A DNA stretch of 50,571 nt from Acidobacteriota bacterium (GCA_021832085.1 JAKBLM010000026.1:1-50571); one strand, 5' to 3'. Positions 14,472 through 23,012 are shown, counted from the first letter of the stretch. Notes: a model not told the origin generated them from the sequence alone. A program made the numbers and translations.

Positions 14472-15203
14472 TCAGCTTGCGAGCGAACGGGGCGACCGGC
14501 CAGGAAATGCCGGCGCGGCTCCGGTCCGCAGAGCCACTGCCAGGTCCCTTTTCACCGATTCCGGCAGGTCCAAACGCTCGATAGCCCGCACGCATTTCTC
14601 AACCGGGGAGGCAAAAGAGCGCAGTTCGACCGTTCCGTCTTCCCAGACCGCGTAGCAGGCTTCCGGCTTGCCGTGCTTTGGTTGACCGAGGCTGCCGGGA
14701 TTCACCACAAGGCATTTTTCCACCTTGCGAACAAAGGGGATGTGTGTGTGACCGACGAGCAGCACGTCCGCTTCCAGATGCGTGCACTCGATGATCCAAC
14801 GGTCCGCCTCGGGAGGGTAGTAAGGATAGAGCGGGTCCGAGGGTGTCGCATGGCAGAGGCAGAATCGCGTTCTGGCGCGCCGCAGGTACAGGCAAAGCGG
14901 AAGCCGCCGCAGATATAGCCGGTCGTGCCATTTCAGCGCGCCAATTGTGAATTCTTGCGTGCACCTTGCCATCTCGCGGAAGCGAGCCGAGCAGCGCGGG
15001 TTGACGTCGTAGCCGACAGCATGATCGTGATTTCCACGAACGGCCGCTGTGGCTCCGGTGCGTATCCACTCGATCACCTCGCGTGGCTGCGGCCCGTAGT
15101 TCACCAGGTCGCCAAGCACCCACAGCTCGTCGTAGTGCTTCTCCGGCAAAGCCGAAAGGGCTTCATAATTGCCGTGAATGTCGGAAACGATCACAATTTT
15201 CAT
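14472..15203 (-). CDS. Calcineurin-like metallophosphoesterase (YfcE/MJ0936 type)
   Basis: A 243-residue protein with all metal-ligand motifs of the family: SDIHGN (residues 7-12), GDLVNYGP (~31-38), GNHDHAV (~57-63), a single His in LCHATPSD (~118), and GHTHIPF (~150-156). These enzymes hydrolyse phosphomono- or diesters with two metal ions in the cytoplasm; the substrate is not predictable. It is the first intact gene after fluoride riboswitch C and the truncated MutS-like gene, and is followed at 11 bp by the HEAT gene. Confidence 0.85.
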   Translation of the reverse strand: MKIVIVSDIHGNYEALSALPEKHYDELWVLGDLVNYGPQPREVIEWIRTGATAAVRGNHDHAVGYDVNPRCSARFREMARCTQEFTIGALKWHDRLYLRRLPLCLYLRRARTRFCLCHATPSDPLYPYYPPEADRWIIECTHLEADVLLVGHTHIPFVRKVEKCLVVNPGSLGQPKHGKPEACYAVWEDGTVELRSFASPVEKCVRAIERLDLPESVKRDLAVALRTGAAPAFPGRSPRSLAS

Positions 15204-15239
15204 TGGCTACCTTGACGCCGAGCCAAAACCTACTTCCGG

Positions 15240-15608
15240 TCAATTCCATCGCGCATTCTCTGCTTCGCCAACAGGTAAGACCGACCCCTCGGATGGCTGA
15301 TCCGGCGACCAATCATTCGTTTGAAATACCTCCTGACGATACCCAATGGCGTCAGGATCGCGGAGCGGCGCGTGGAAGAACGGCTCGAGGTCGTATTCCT
15401 CCCAGTCGGCTGTGATAGCGTCAACGATTTGATCCAGATTCAGGTCGCCAAAGAAGGCGGGCACCTCGTGGGTTTCTGTACTTACCCGGCTGCCGGGTGC
15501 TTCAAACAGTATGCTGTGGAACGGTTTGGTTTGGGCAAGAGGCGACCGATCATCCCGAACGGAAAACTCTTCGTCCGATCGCCCGAACGCGTTGGACGAT
15601 GGTCGCAA
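15240..15608 (-). pseudogene. MutS-like protein, N-terminal remnant
   Basis: A 122-codon frame with a TTG start (GAGGAG eight bases upstream). After a variable N-terminus it shows the opening block of stand-alone MutS domain III-type proteins: [20 protein letters not shown], then [25 protein letters not shown]. Similarity stops abruptly after this and the frame ends ~25 codons later, whereas the family has over 500 residues with an ATPase domain. The rest has been deleted. Its leader holds a fluoride riboswitch; MutS-like genes are among known members of fluoride regulons. Confidence 0.65.
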
Positions 15609-15635
15609 TTCGGCTTCTCCTCAGGGGATCGTTGC

Positions 15636-15731
15636 CGCCAGACATGACTCCGCGACAAGATCTCTCGTCAGGAGTCATCATCTGCCCCGGCAAAAGGCGG
15701 GCCAGCAGTTGAGGCCGAACTCCTTGGCCTG
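15636..15731 (-). ncRNA. Fluoride riboswitch (crcB motif) C with switch hairpin
   Basis: P1 AGGCC/GGCCT (15726-15730 with 15712-15716) encloses a loop containing GGAGTT. P2 is formed by CTGC/GCAG and CCCG/CGGG (15682-15707). Then ATGATG and ACTCC (15671-15675) form the pseudoknot partner. The ACTCC is also the 5' side of a strong alternative hairpin, ATGACTCC-TGAC with GTC-GC-GGAGTCAT (15642-15678), which can only form if the pseudoknot is open. This is the element closest to the family core (UGAUGACUCCU). It now precedes the MutS remnant and, with no promoter visible between, the phosphoesterase-HEAT-dynamin C genes. Confidence 0.83.
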
Positions 15732-15741
15732 TTCTCGAGCC

Positions 15742-15770
15742 AGTATTGTTCGGGCCGGAGCCGATGTCAA
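15742..15770 (-). promoter_or_regulatory. Sigma70 promoter of riboswitch C unit
   Basis: A perfect TTGACA (15765-15770), 17 bp spacer and AATACT (15742-15747, 4 of 6 matches). The predicted start is a few bases before P1. The same spacing and position occur in the promoters of riboswitches A and B. Confidence 0.68.
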
Positions 15771-15835
15771 GCGGCCGTCAACCGCGTCGCGCAACCGTTC
15801 CCCCAGGCTCAATGCAACCGAAAGATCAGCAACAA

Positions 15836-16334
15836 CGAGGCTGTAGCCAAGGTGGGTGCGCAGGCGGGAGCGGGGGCAAGCCATGAACTCGATTGTGGCG
15901 CGGATAGCGTCGGGCATGTACATCATGGGCATGACCGCGTTGGCGGAGACAAAGCACTGGTAACGGCCGTAGCGGAGGGCGTCGTGGAAGATGGCCACGG
16001 CGTAATCGGTGGTGCCGCCGCCGGGGGGCGTCTTCCAGCTGATGATGCCGGGATAGCGGATGCAGCGGACATCAAGCCCGAACTTGACGAAGTAGTAGTT
16101 GCAAAGCAGTTCGCCGGTCACTTTGGTGATGCCGTACATGGTGTTCGGATCCATCACGGTGAGCTGGTGGGTGTGGGTGCGCGGCGTGTGCGGACCGAAC
16201 GCCGCAATGGAGCTGGGCCAGAAGGCCTTGTCCATCTTGTAGCGCACAGCCAGTTCCAGCACGTTGCGCAGGCTTTCGACGTTGATCGCCCAGGCGAGAT
16301 TCGGATTTTTCTCGCCAGTGGCCGAGAGAATCGA
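15836..16334 (-). pseudogene. Duplicated internal fragment of the SDR dehydrogenase gene
   Basis: This 499 bp stretch matches 17870-18368 without any gap (constant offset of 2034 bp) and with about nine substitutions by eye (about 98% identity). It encodes the middle of the SDR-type dehydrogenase including AFWPSSIAAFG and the YGITK active-site motif. It lacks the N-terminal Rossmann motif and the proper C-terminus; downstream the frame continues into unrelated sequence. It is a recent partial duplication and not a functional gene. Confidence 0.85.
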
Positions 16335-16734
16335 GACCCGGCCAGCGCCTCGCTCAGGCGGTACAGCTGCTTGCGGTCGGGAGCGTTCTCGAAGCGGCAG
16401 AGCGTCGGCTGCGAGGCCAGATCGGCGCCCTCGACCGGGTCGCGCCGCACCAACATCTTGTGCACCGGGTCGGCGGCCAGCCAGGCGGCTTCATTGGCGT
16501 CGGTGTGGCCGCAGGCGATGCCGTAGATGCGCTGCGCCAGCAACTCTTCCACCTCGTGCTCGACCCTGCCTCCCGCGGATCGGTCAACCGAGCCGCCACC
16601 GCCTCGGTCAATTCCATGCGCGGGTCGGCGGCTTTCAGAAGGATGGCGCCGCCGTCCGAACTCCCTTGGCGCTGGTCAAAGCGCGCGACCAACGGCTTGA
16701 AAAAGATTTCGGGAAACAGCAGACACTCTGTCAT
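16335..16734 (-). pseudogene. IS1380-family transposase, N-terminal fragment with frameshift
   Basis: From the ATG at 16732-16734 the frame starts MTECLLFPEI. It contains VARFDQRQGSSDGGAILLK and LTDPREAG, then shifts frame near 16555-16570 and continues as VEELLAQRIYGIACGHTDANE and PTLCRFENAPDR. Both parts match the N-terminal ~130 residues of IS1380 DDE transposases. The catalytic domain is absent: the sequence ends at 16334 where the duplicated dehydrogenase fragment begins. An inverted pair AAAAGCCTC/GAGGCTTTT lies just upstream of the start (about 16750-16815) and may mark the IS end. Confidence 0.72.
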
Positions 16735-16843
16735 GGTACCGTGGCCCAAGCAAAAGCCTCTTTGGTTGGTGGAAATCTGCTGCACAATGGACTTTCACCA
16801 TCAGGAGGCTTTTCGCGTCTTCGGAAAACGTGAATTTTTCAGG

Positions 16844-17491
16844 CTATGGATTCTTCAGGCGCTTATAGTAGGAGCGGCTGGTGTAGAGGGCGGCGACGGG
16901 ATTGTGGCCGAGGACGCGGTCCTTGGCGACGAGGACGGTGACCGGGGCTTGGGAGTGCTGGAAAAAGAGGCTGTCGTGGCCGACGCAGAGGCCGATGAGG
17001 ACGTTGAGTTGCGTGCCCGCTCGCGCCAGCAACTCTGCCTGGGCCACGGGGTTGCAGAGAGATTCGAACTGATCGGGATGCACCTTCTCTTCTTCTTTCA
17101 GGCCCACTTTTCCCTTTTCGATGGAGCCGACTTTGCAGCAGATCGCCTGCACCTCGAAGCCGTTGTGCAGGAAGATGTCGCGCGCAATGTTGGCTTCCTC
17201 GATCAGACCGACGCAATGAGCGATGCCCAGCCGCGTGAAGCCCATGCGGCGGGCGAAATCCATGACCTCCTCGACGCGGGTACGGCGGCAATAGCCGGCC
17301 GATTCGGTCCGTGCCGATTCACAAGCCCATTTGCGCAGATCTTCGTCCTCAAGATACGTCCGCTCGATCCTTGACAGCTTTTGGGTTTCCTTTGGCATCG
17401 GGCAAAACAACGGCGGTTTTTTCGTATCAGGCTTGTACCGGCAGGCTTGGACACCACACAAAGGACAACTGAGGCCGAAATGATCTTTCAT
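16844..17491 (-). CDS. DUF1847 family metal-binding protein
   Basis: A 215-residue protein that opens with a Cys cluster (LSCPLCGVQACRY, then FCPM). It has the conserved central RLGIAHCVGLIEEA and CCKVG, CNPVAQAELL, and GLCVGHDSLFFQHS motifs that characterise DUF1847. The Cys residues suggest metal or Fe-S binding; function unknown. Length matches the family. It stands alone between the IS1380 fragment and the dehydrogenase gene on the same strand. Confidence 0.8.
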   Translation of the reverse strand: MKDHFGLSCPLCGVQACRYKPDTKKPPLFCPMPKETQKLSRIERTYLEDEDLRKWACESARTESAGYCRRTRVEEVMDFARRMGFTRLGIAHCVGLIEEANIARDIFLHNGFEVQAICCKVGSIEKGKVGLKEEEKVHPDQFESLCNPVAQAELLARAGTQLNVLIGLCVGHDSLFFQHSQAPVTVLVAKDRVLGHNPVAALYTSRSYYKRLKNP

Positions 17492-17636
17492 GACGATGCT
17501 TCCTCCGATTTGGACACGCTGGCTAGATTTTACTGCGCACGCGTTTCCGCGGCGCTTCCTTTCGCGGTGATTGTGCTGCCGCGCCGGAGCGGGCCGGCAT
17601 TCAAACCGGAGATTTCGGCGATTTTTCCCCGCAGGA

Positions 17637-18602
17637 TCAGTGCGAGCCGGCGACGACGGGGCGGAGGTTTTTCAGCATGTCGTCCACCGTCTTGCGCAGA
17701 TTGAATTCGGGTTTCCAGCCCCAATCTTGCCGCGACCAACGGTCGTCGATGCTCTTGGGCCACGAATCGGCGATCTTTTGCCGTTCGTCGGGCTTGTAGG
17801 TACAGCGAAAGTTGGGCAGATGGCGTTTCACTTCCCTGGCCAATTCGGCGGCGGAGAAACTCATAGCCGCGAGGTTGTAGCCAAGGTGGGTGCGCAGACG
17901 GGAGCGGGGGCAAGCCATGAACTCGATGGTGGCGCGGATGGCGTCGGGCATGTACATCATGGGCATGACCGTGTTGGCGGAGACAAAGCACTGGTAACGG
18001 CCGGAGCGGAGGGCGTCGTGGAAGATGGCCACGGCGTAATCGGTGGTGCCGCCGCCGGGGGGCGTCTTCCAGCTGATGATGCCGGGATAGCGGATGCAGC
18101 GGACATCAAGCCCGAACTTGACGAAGTAGTAGTTGCAAAGCAGTTCGCCGGTCACTTTGGTGATGCCGTACATGGTGTTCGGATCCATCACGGTGAGCTG
18201 GTGGGTGTGGGTGCGCGGCGTGTGCGGACCGAACGCCGCAATGGAGCTGGGCCAGAAGACCTTGTCCATCTTGTAGCGCACAGCCAGTTCCAGCACGTTG
18301 CGCAGGCTTTCAACGTTGATTGCCCAGGCGAGATTCGGATTTTTCTCGCCAGTGGCCGAGAGAATCGAAACTAGGTGGTACACGATACCGACGCCGTGCT
18401 TGCGGATGATTCTTTCGAGTCCTTTGCGATCGGTGACGTCGGCGAGTTCAAAGGGGCCTTCTCCTTCTTCCTTGCCCAGAGGCTTGATGTCGCAGGCTAC
18501 CACTGCCTGGCTTCCATACCGCTTGCGCAACGCAACCACGAGTTCCGAACCGATTTGGCCGGCTGATCCGGTGACCAGGATTTTTCGCTTTGTGCTTGGC
18601 AT
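17637..18602 (-). CDS. SDR-type NAD-dependent epimerase/dehydratase, probable L-threonine 3-dehydrogenase
   Basis: A 321-residue protein. The Rossmann motif TGSAGQIGSEL (10-20) binds NAD; Asp in CDIKPL follows beta-2. The catalytic Ser lies in WPSSIAAFG and Tyr/Lys in YGITK (~145-149). The segment TPPGGGTTDYAV resembles extended-SDR threonine dehydrogenases, which oxidise L-threonine to 2-amino-3-oxobutyrate. UDP-sugar epimerase is the alternative, but the GITK and PGGGTTDYA motifs favour the threonine enzyme. Part of this gene is duplicated at 15836-16334. Confidence 0.78.
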   Translation of the reverse strand: MPSTKRKILVTGSAGQIGSELVVALRKRYGSQAVVACDIKPLGKEEGEGPFELADVTDRKGLERIIRKHGVGIVYHLVSILSATGEKNPNLAWAINVESLRNVLELAVRYKMDKVFWPSSIAAFGPHTPRTHTHQLTVMDPNTMYGITKVTGELLCNYYFVKFGLDVRCIRYPGIISWKTPPGGGTTDYAVAIFHDALRSGRYQCFVSANTVMPMMYMPDAIRATIEFMACPRSRLRTHLGYNLAAMSFSAAELAREVKRHLPNFRCTYKPDERQKIADSWPKSIDDRWSRQDWGWKPEFNLRKTVDDMLKNLRPVVAGSH

Positions 18603-18963
18603 CGTGACGGTCTCCTCTGGCTAGTCCTTACCTCAAAGGACGGCTCTGGGCTCTAGAATCTTCCTGCGAATTTCCGGGATGATCGGTTGGTGCGGATAGC
18701 AAAAGCCGGGGCCGGCTTCCGAAAGCTGAAAGCTGCCGGGTCCATTTTGCACACCGTCTATCTCCGCTCGGTTTACAGGCGGGCAGGTTTCACCCCTTTG
18801 CTCGTTCCCTTTGTCATTTCCCGGGAGTTTGCCAACGCTATGCCCTCACGGCGGGCAACGCGGCCCGTCTATGGTAACGCATGGCATCGCCACAGCGCTC
18901 GATTCCGGCGGCGGGAACGCGCGCTCGGAAGACTAGGCAAGGCGGTCAACGCGGGAAGCGATT
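18603..18963. other. No gene recognised (361 bp)
   Basis: The spacer between the citrate operon end and the dehydrogenase start holds no convincing gene. The dehydrogenase promoter must lie in its left part, but I cannot point to clear hexamers. Confidence 0.45.
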
Positions 18964-20559
18964 TCAGCCCTCGGGAGCCGCGGAATGCTCAGCGGCACAC
19001 CCCACCTGCCAAACTGTATCGAGGACGGTTCCGTCCACCCACTTCACCACGGCGACCGGGCAGTCGGTGCGTGCCGGCTTTTGCGGCTTGCCGCCGCAGA
19101 TCGCCTCGACCTCCTTTTGGATCTCCTCGATCGGGCGAATGGGGAGGTCGCTCGTGCGGACGGCATCGAGCAGGTCCTGGCGTCGCGGATTGATGGCGAT
19201 GCCACGCTCGGTGACAACCACGTCGATCAACTCGCCGGGGCCGGTCAGCGTGGTGACCTCGTCAACGATGATGGGAATGCGGTCGCGAAAAGAGGGAATG
19301 GCCAGGATCGTGCAACCGGCGGTGAGGCAATTCTGCCAGCCGCCAATGCCATGGAGCAGACGCCCGTCCGAGTGGGTCACGACGTTGGCGTTGAAATGCC
19401 GATCCACTTCCGTAGCGCCCAGCACCACCACGTCGACCAGCGAAGCGATGTTTCCCTTGCCGTGAAAGTTGTAGGAAGTGAAGGGCGAGGTAGCCACGTG
19501 GCGCGGGTCGCTCGCGATCGAGCGCACGGCGTCCAGATCGAACGTCTGGCCGTCGAGAATGTAATCGGTGAGGCCCTCGCGGAGCATTTCCACCAGATAG
19601 CGCGTGGAACCGCCACGGACGAAACGGGCCTTTACCTTGGCTTCGCGCATCATCTCGGAGAGGAAAGCGGTGAAGGCCAGCGACGTTCCGCCCGAGCCCG
19701 CCTGAAAGGAGAATCCCGGGCGCATCAGCCCCGCATCGCGAACGAAGCGGGCGGTGTCCTGGGCGATTTTGAGCCGGTCGGGGCTGCGGGTGATCTCGGT
19801 CGTGCCGGAAACGATCTGGGCCGGGTCGCCGATGGAATCGACTTCGACGACGAAGTCGACGTTGTTGCCGTAGATCTGCCAGGGAATGCAGGGAAAGGGC
19901 ACGAGATTGTCGGTGACGACGATGACACGGTCGGCGTAGATCGAATCGGCGAGCGCAAAGCCGAGCGAGCCACAGGCCGATTTGCCGAAGGCGCCGTTGC
20001 AGTTGCCGAAGCAGTCGGCCGCGGGCGCTGCGATCACCGCGATGTCGATCTTCACTTCGCCATCCTGGATGGCTTGCCAGCGGCCGCCGTGCGAGCGCAA
20101 CACGCCCATGCCGCGCATTTTGCCCCGGGTGCAGTAATCGCCCAGCGGCCCGTTCATGCTGCCTTCGATGTGATGGATGTGGCCGGATTCGAGCAGCGGG
20201 ATCAAGACGGCCTGAGCGGGAAACGAAGCGCTCGGAAACCACATCAGATCGCGCGCGCCCATGCGGGCAGCCGTTTCGAGAGCCATTGCCGCCACGAGGT
20301 CGCCGTTGCGCAGGTGATGGTGACTGGAAATCACCATGCCGTCGCGCAGGCCACAGGCCCGGAGCGCCGCTTCGAGACTGGGCATTCGCTTGTCGCCACT
20401 CGGGGGATAATCCACGCAGGAGCGGATGGGCGGGGCCTGCTTGGCGCCTTGCGGGCGATAGGCGCCCACGCCTTGGAACGGGGTTTGGTCTTTTCCGTTG
20501 ACGCGAGTGGGGACGCGCCGGCCGGCGGCGTTGAGGACCAGTTCCACGGACTCGGTCAT
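18964..20559 (-). CDS. citF: Citrate lyase alpha subunit (citrate:acyl-ACP transferase)
   Basis: A 531-residue protein, the usual CitF length. It shows the family's start (NAAGRRVPTRVNG), the SSHHHLRNGD motif near residue 79, SMNGPLGDYCTRGKM, the glycine-rich GSGGTSLAF motif and a C-terminal GERGIAINPRR-like block (TERGIAINPRRQDLLDA). CitF exchanges acetyl on the acyl carrier for citrate so that the beta subunit can cleave it. It is the last gene of the operon and overlaps the CitD-CitE fusion gene by 4 bp. Confidence 0.9.
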   Translation of the reverse strand: MTESVELVLNAAGRRVPTRVNGKDQTPFQGVGAYRPQGAKQAPPIRSCVDYPPSGDKRMPSLEAALRACGLRDGMVISSHHHLRNGDLVAAMALETAARMGARDLMWFPSASFPAQAVLIPLLESGHIHHIEGSMNGPLGDYCTRGKMRGMGVLRSHGGRWQAIQDGEVKIDIAVIAAPAADCFGNCNGAFGKSACGSLGFALADSIYADRVIVVTDNLVPFPCIPWQIYGNNVDFVVEVDSIGDPAQIVSGTTEITRSPDRLKIAQDTARFVRDAGLMRPGFSFQAGSGGTSLAFTAFLSEMMREAKVKARFVRGGSTRYLVEMLREGLTDYILDGQTFDLDAVRSIASDPRHVATSPFTSYNFHGKGNIASLVDVVVLGATEVDRHFNANVVTHSDGRLLHGIGGWQNCLTAGCTILAIPSFRDRIPIIVDEVTTLTGPGELIDVVVTERGIAINPRRQDLLDAVRTSDLPIRPIEEIQKEVEAICGGKPQKPARTDCPVAVVKWVDGTVLDTVWQVGCAAEHSAAPEG

Positions 20560-21797
20560 CGCTCGCCTCCCTCGGGCGAATTCGCCGCCTCGGGCAGCAG
20601 CCCCATGGCGCGTGCCTGGTTTACCAGCTTCACCGCACGCTCGACTACCGGAGGGTCGATCATCTTGGAGCCGAGGCTGACGACGGCCAGGCCGCGGCGC
20701 TGCGCTTCCTCGAAGGCGGCGACGACTTTCAGGGCTTTCTCAATTTCGGCTTTCGTGGGAGCGAAGGCTTCGTGGATCACCGGGATCTGGCGCGGATGGA
20801 CGCATCCCATGCCCTGGAATCCCCAGGCGCGCGCGCGTCGTGCCCACTCGCGCAAACCGTCGAGATCGCCCACATCGCCGTAGACGGAATCGCTGACTTG
20901 CACGCCCGCGGCGCAGGCGGCATTCACCAGTCGGCGGCGGGCATAGTCGGACTCATCGCCCGAGCGCGTTTTCACGACGCCCAGGTCGGCGGTGTAGTCC
21001 TCCAGGCCGATGGTGAGCGCGACGACGCTTTCCGCGGCGGAGGCGATCGCGAAGGCGTTTTCGATGCCGAGCGCGGATTCGAGGATGGGGATCAGCCAGA
21101 TGGGCCGGTCGATCTTCGCGCGCAGTTTCAAAGCGCCGACCGATTCGCTCACCTCGCGCACCTGGTCGGGCTGCTCCACCTTGGGAATCAGGACCGCGTC
21201 GGGCGCTTCCGGGATTATTTCTTCGAGATCCTCGCGTCCTGCGGGCAGTTGATTGATGCGCACCATGCGCTCGGCCGAGCCGAAGCTCACCGAGCGCAGG
21301 GCGTTGCGCACCAGGATGCGGGCGGCGTCTTTCTCGGCGGGATGTACAGAGTCCTCGAGGTCGAGGATGACGCCATCGGGGTTGTGGAGGCCGGCGTTGA
21401 TGAAGAATTTCGGTTGGGAGCCGGGAAGGTAGAGGCGGGAGCGGCGCAGGCGGTCGCGCGGCGAAGGCGGCGGCAAGGGAACGGGCTCGGGCAGGGCGCG
21501 CCGGCCGGGCGGCAAACCCGCCCGGCGAAGGGCTGCTTCGATGCGGGCGGCGATGACGTAGGGGAGCGCGCCCTGATCCTCGAGGATCAGCCGACCGCGC
21601 GAAACGTTGAGCGCCGAGAGCACCGCGCGCGCCTGCGCTTCGATCGCTTGGCCGTAGAAAGGTGCGACGCGCGAGTGGAGTTCGATTTCAACGGCGCCCG
21701 TGGCGAGCGGCTCGAAAATCACGCGCAGGTCGGAACGAACATCTTCGCCCGCGTGCCCCGCTTCGGCTCGATGCAGTGTGGGAATCGAGGTGGCCAT
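20556..21797 (-). CDS. CitD-CitE fusion: citrate lyase acyl carrier plus citryl lyase
   Basis: A protein of 413 residues. The first ~95 form an acyl-carrier-like CitD domain (AEAGHAGEDVRSDLRV, where the Ser before Asp matches the CitD prosthetic-group serine; IEAQARAVLSALNV). A Pro-rich linker (LPEPVPLPPPSP) joins a ~290-residue CitE domain with RSRLYLPGSQPKF, VILDLEDSV (metal Asp/Glu), IPILESALGIEN and IGLEDYTADLG. CitE cleaves citryl-carrier to oxaloacetate and acetyl-carrier. The fusion is unusual: CitD is normally separate. No citC, citX or citG is visible nearby, so carrier modification must occur from elsewhere. Confidence 0.85.
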   Translation of the reverse strand: MATSIPTLHRAEAGHAGEDVRSDLRVIFEPLATGAVEIELHSRVAPFYGQAIEAQARAVLSALNVSRGRLILEDQGALPYVIAARIEAALRRAGLPPGRRALPEPVPLPPPSPRDRLRRSRLYLPGSQPKFFINAGLHNPDGVILDLEDSVHPAEKDAARILVRNALRSVSFGSAERMVRINQLPAGREDLEEIIPEAPDAVLIPKVEQPDQVREVSESVGALKLRAKIDRPIWLIPILESALGIENAFAIASAAESVVALTIGLEDYTADLGVVKTRSGDESDYARRRLVNAACAAGVQVSDSVYGDVGDLDGLREWARRARAWGFQGMGCVHPRQIPVIHEAFAPTKAEIEKALKVVAAFEEAQRRGLAVVSLGSKMIDPPVVERAVKLVNQARAMGLLPEAANSPEGGER

Positions 21798-21800
21798 GGC

Positions 21801-22994
21801 TCAGTCTTCCGAATCCAACTGGGCGAGAATGGCGTCGGTCATCTGTGTGGTGGTGGCAGCGCCTTGGCGAATCACATCCGGGCCACCGGGCAGGCGCAGC
21901 ATATCGTAGGTGCGAACGCGACCCTCGCGCACCACCGCGGCGACGGCTTGGCGGATGCGGCGGGCCTTATCCTCTTCGCCAACGTGATCGAGCAGCATTG
22001 CCGCAGAAAGGATCATGGCGATCGGGTTGACGATGGGAGGGTCGAGCGCCGCGTATTTGGGCGCCGAGCCGTGCGTGGGTTCGAAGACGGCCACCTCGGC
22101 GCCGATGTTGCCCGAGCAGGCGAAGCCCAGCCCGCCCACCAAGCCAGCGAAGGCGTCCGATACCACGTCGCCGAAGAGATTCGTGGCCACGACAACGCCG
22201 TAGTCTTCGGGATTTTTGGTCAGCCACATCATCTGTGCGTCGATGTTGGTGGAGCGGAGGGTGATGTCGTTGAACTCCTTTTGGATCTTTCTTGCTTCCT
22301 CTTCGACCATGCCCGAGGTCTCGCGCAGGACGTTGGGCTTTTCGCAGACGGTGACGGAGGAATAGCCGAAGCGGCGCGCGTAGGCGAAGGCCGCGTCGAG
22401 GATCCGCCGGCAGGCCGATCGCGTGATGATGCGGGCCGATACCGCCAGGTCTTCGCCCGGAACTTTCGCAAACGGCTTGAATTTCGGGTGCAGCGCCAAC
22501 GCACTGCGAACCGCTTCGGGAGGATTGGTCCATTCGACGCCCGAATAGAGGCCCTCGGTGTTCTGGCGAAAGATGACGGCGTTCACAGACGGTTCTTCAA
22601 AACCGTTCCTGGTGCGCCGGATGAAATTCAGCGGATTCCCGGTGAAGGAACGGCAGGGGCGGATGCACACGTCCAGATTGAAGCGCTGGCGCAACGCGAC
22701 GATCGGGCTGAAATAGGAAAAGCCTTTTCCGCGAAGCTGCGGGCTGAGTTCGGCAGCGGCTTCCGCCTTGGGCTTCGAGGTGATGGCGCCGAAGAGGCCC
22801 AGGCGGTGTTTGGCCAGCAACTCGACTGTGCGTTCCGGCAGCGGATTGCCTTCGTTGACCCAGAAATCCCAGCCGATATCGGCCGGGACAAAGTCGGCGT
22901 CGAAACCAACGGCGCGAAGCACCCGAATCGCCTCGGGTGTGATGACCTTGCCGATACCGTCACCGGGCAGGGTGACTACTGTAGGGCGTCCCAT
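21801..22994 (-). CDS. Isocitrate/isopropylmalate dehydrogenase family enzyme, probably NAD-dependent isocitrate dehydrogenase
   Basis: A 397-residue protein. Family motifs are LPGDGIGKVITPEA (9-22), FRQNTEGLYSGVEW (usual REN here is RQN), the catalytic Lys/Asp region CEKPNVLRETSG, TNLFGDVVSDAFAGLVGGLG and the cofactor loop HGSAPKYAALDPP. The genomic setting with an aconitase homologue favours isocitrate over isopropylmalate or tartrate. It sits 3 bp before citDE and 18 bp after the aconitase gene in the same operon. Confidence 0.82.
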   Translation of the reverse strand: MGRPTVVTLPGDGIGKVITPEAIRVLRAVGFDADFVPADIGWDFWVNEGNPLPERTVELLAKHRLGLFGAITSKPKAEAAAELSPQLRGKGFSYFSPIVALRQRFNLDVCIRPCRSFTGNPLNFIRRTRNGFEEPSVNAVIFRQNTEGLYSGVEWTNPPEAVRSALALHPKFKPFAKVPGEDLAVSARIITRSACRRILDAAFAYARRFGYSSVTVCEKPNVLRETSGMVEEEARKIQKEFNDITLRSTNIDAQMMWLTKNPEDYGVVVATNLFGDVVSDAFAGLVGGLGFACSGNIGAEVAVFEPTHGSAPKYAALDPPIVNPIAMILSAAMLLDHVGEEDKARRIRQAVAAVVREGRVRTYDMLRLPGGPDVIRQGAATTTQMTDAILAQLDSED

Positions 22995-23012
22995 AGAGAT
23001 CCTCCATCATAC

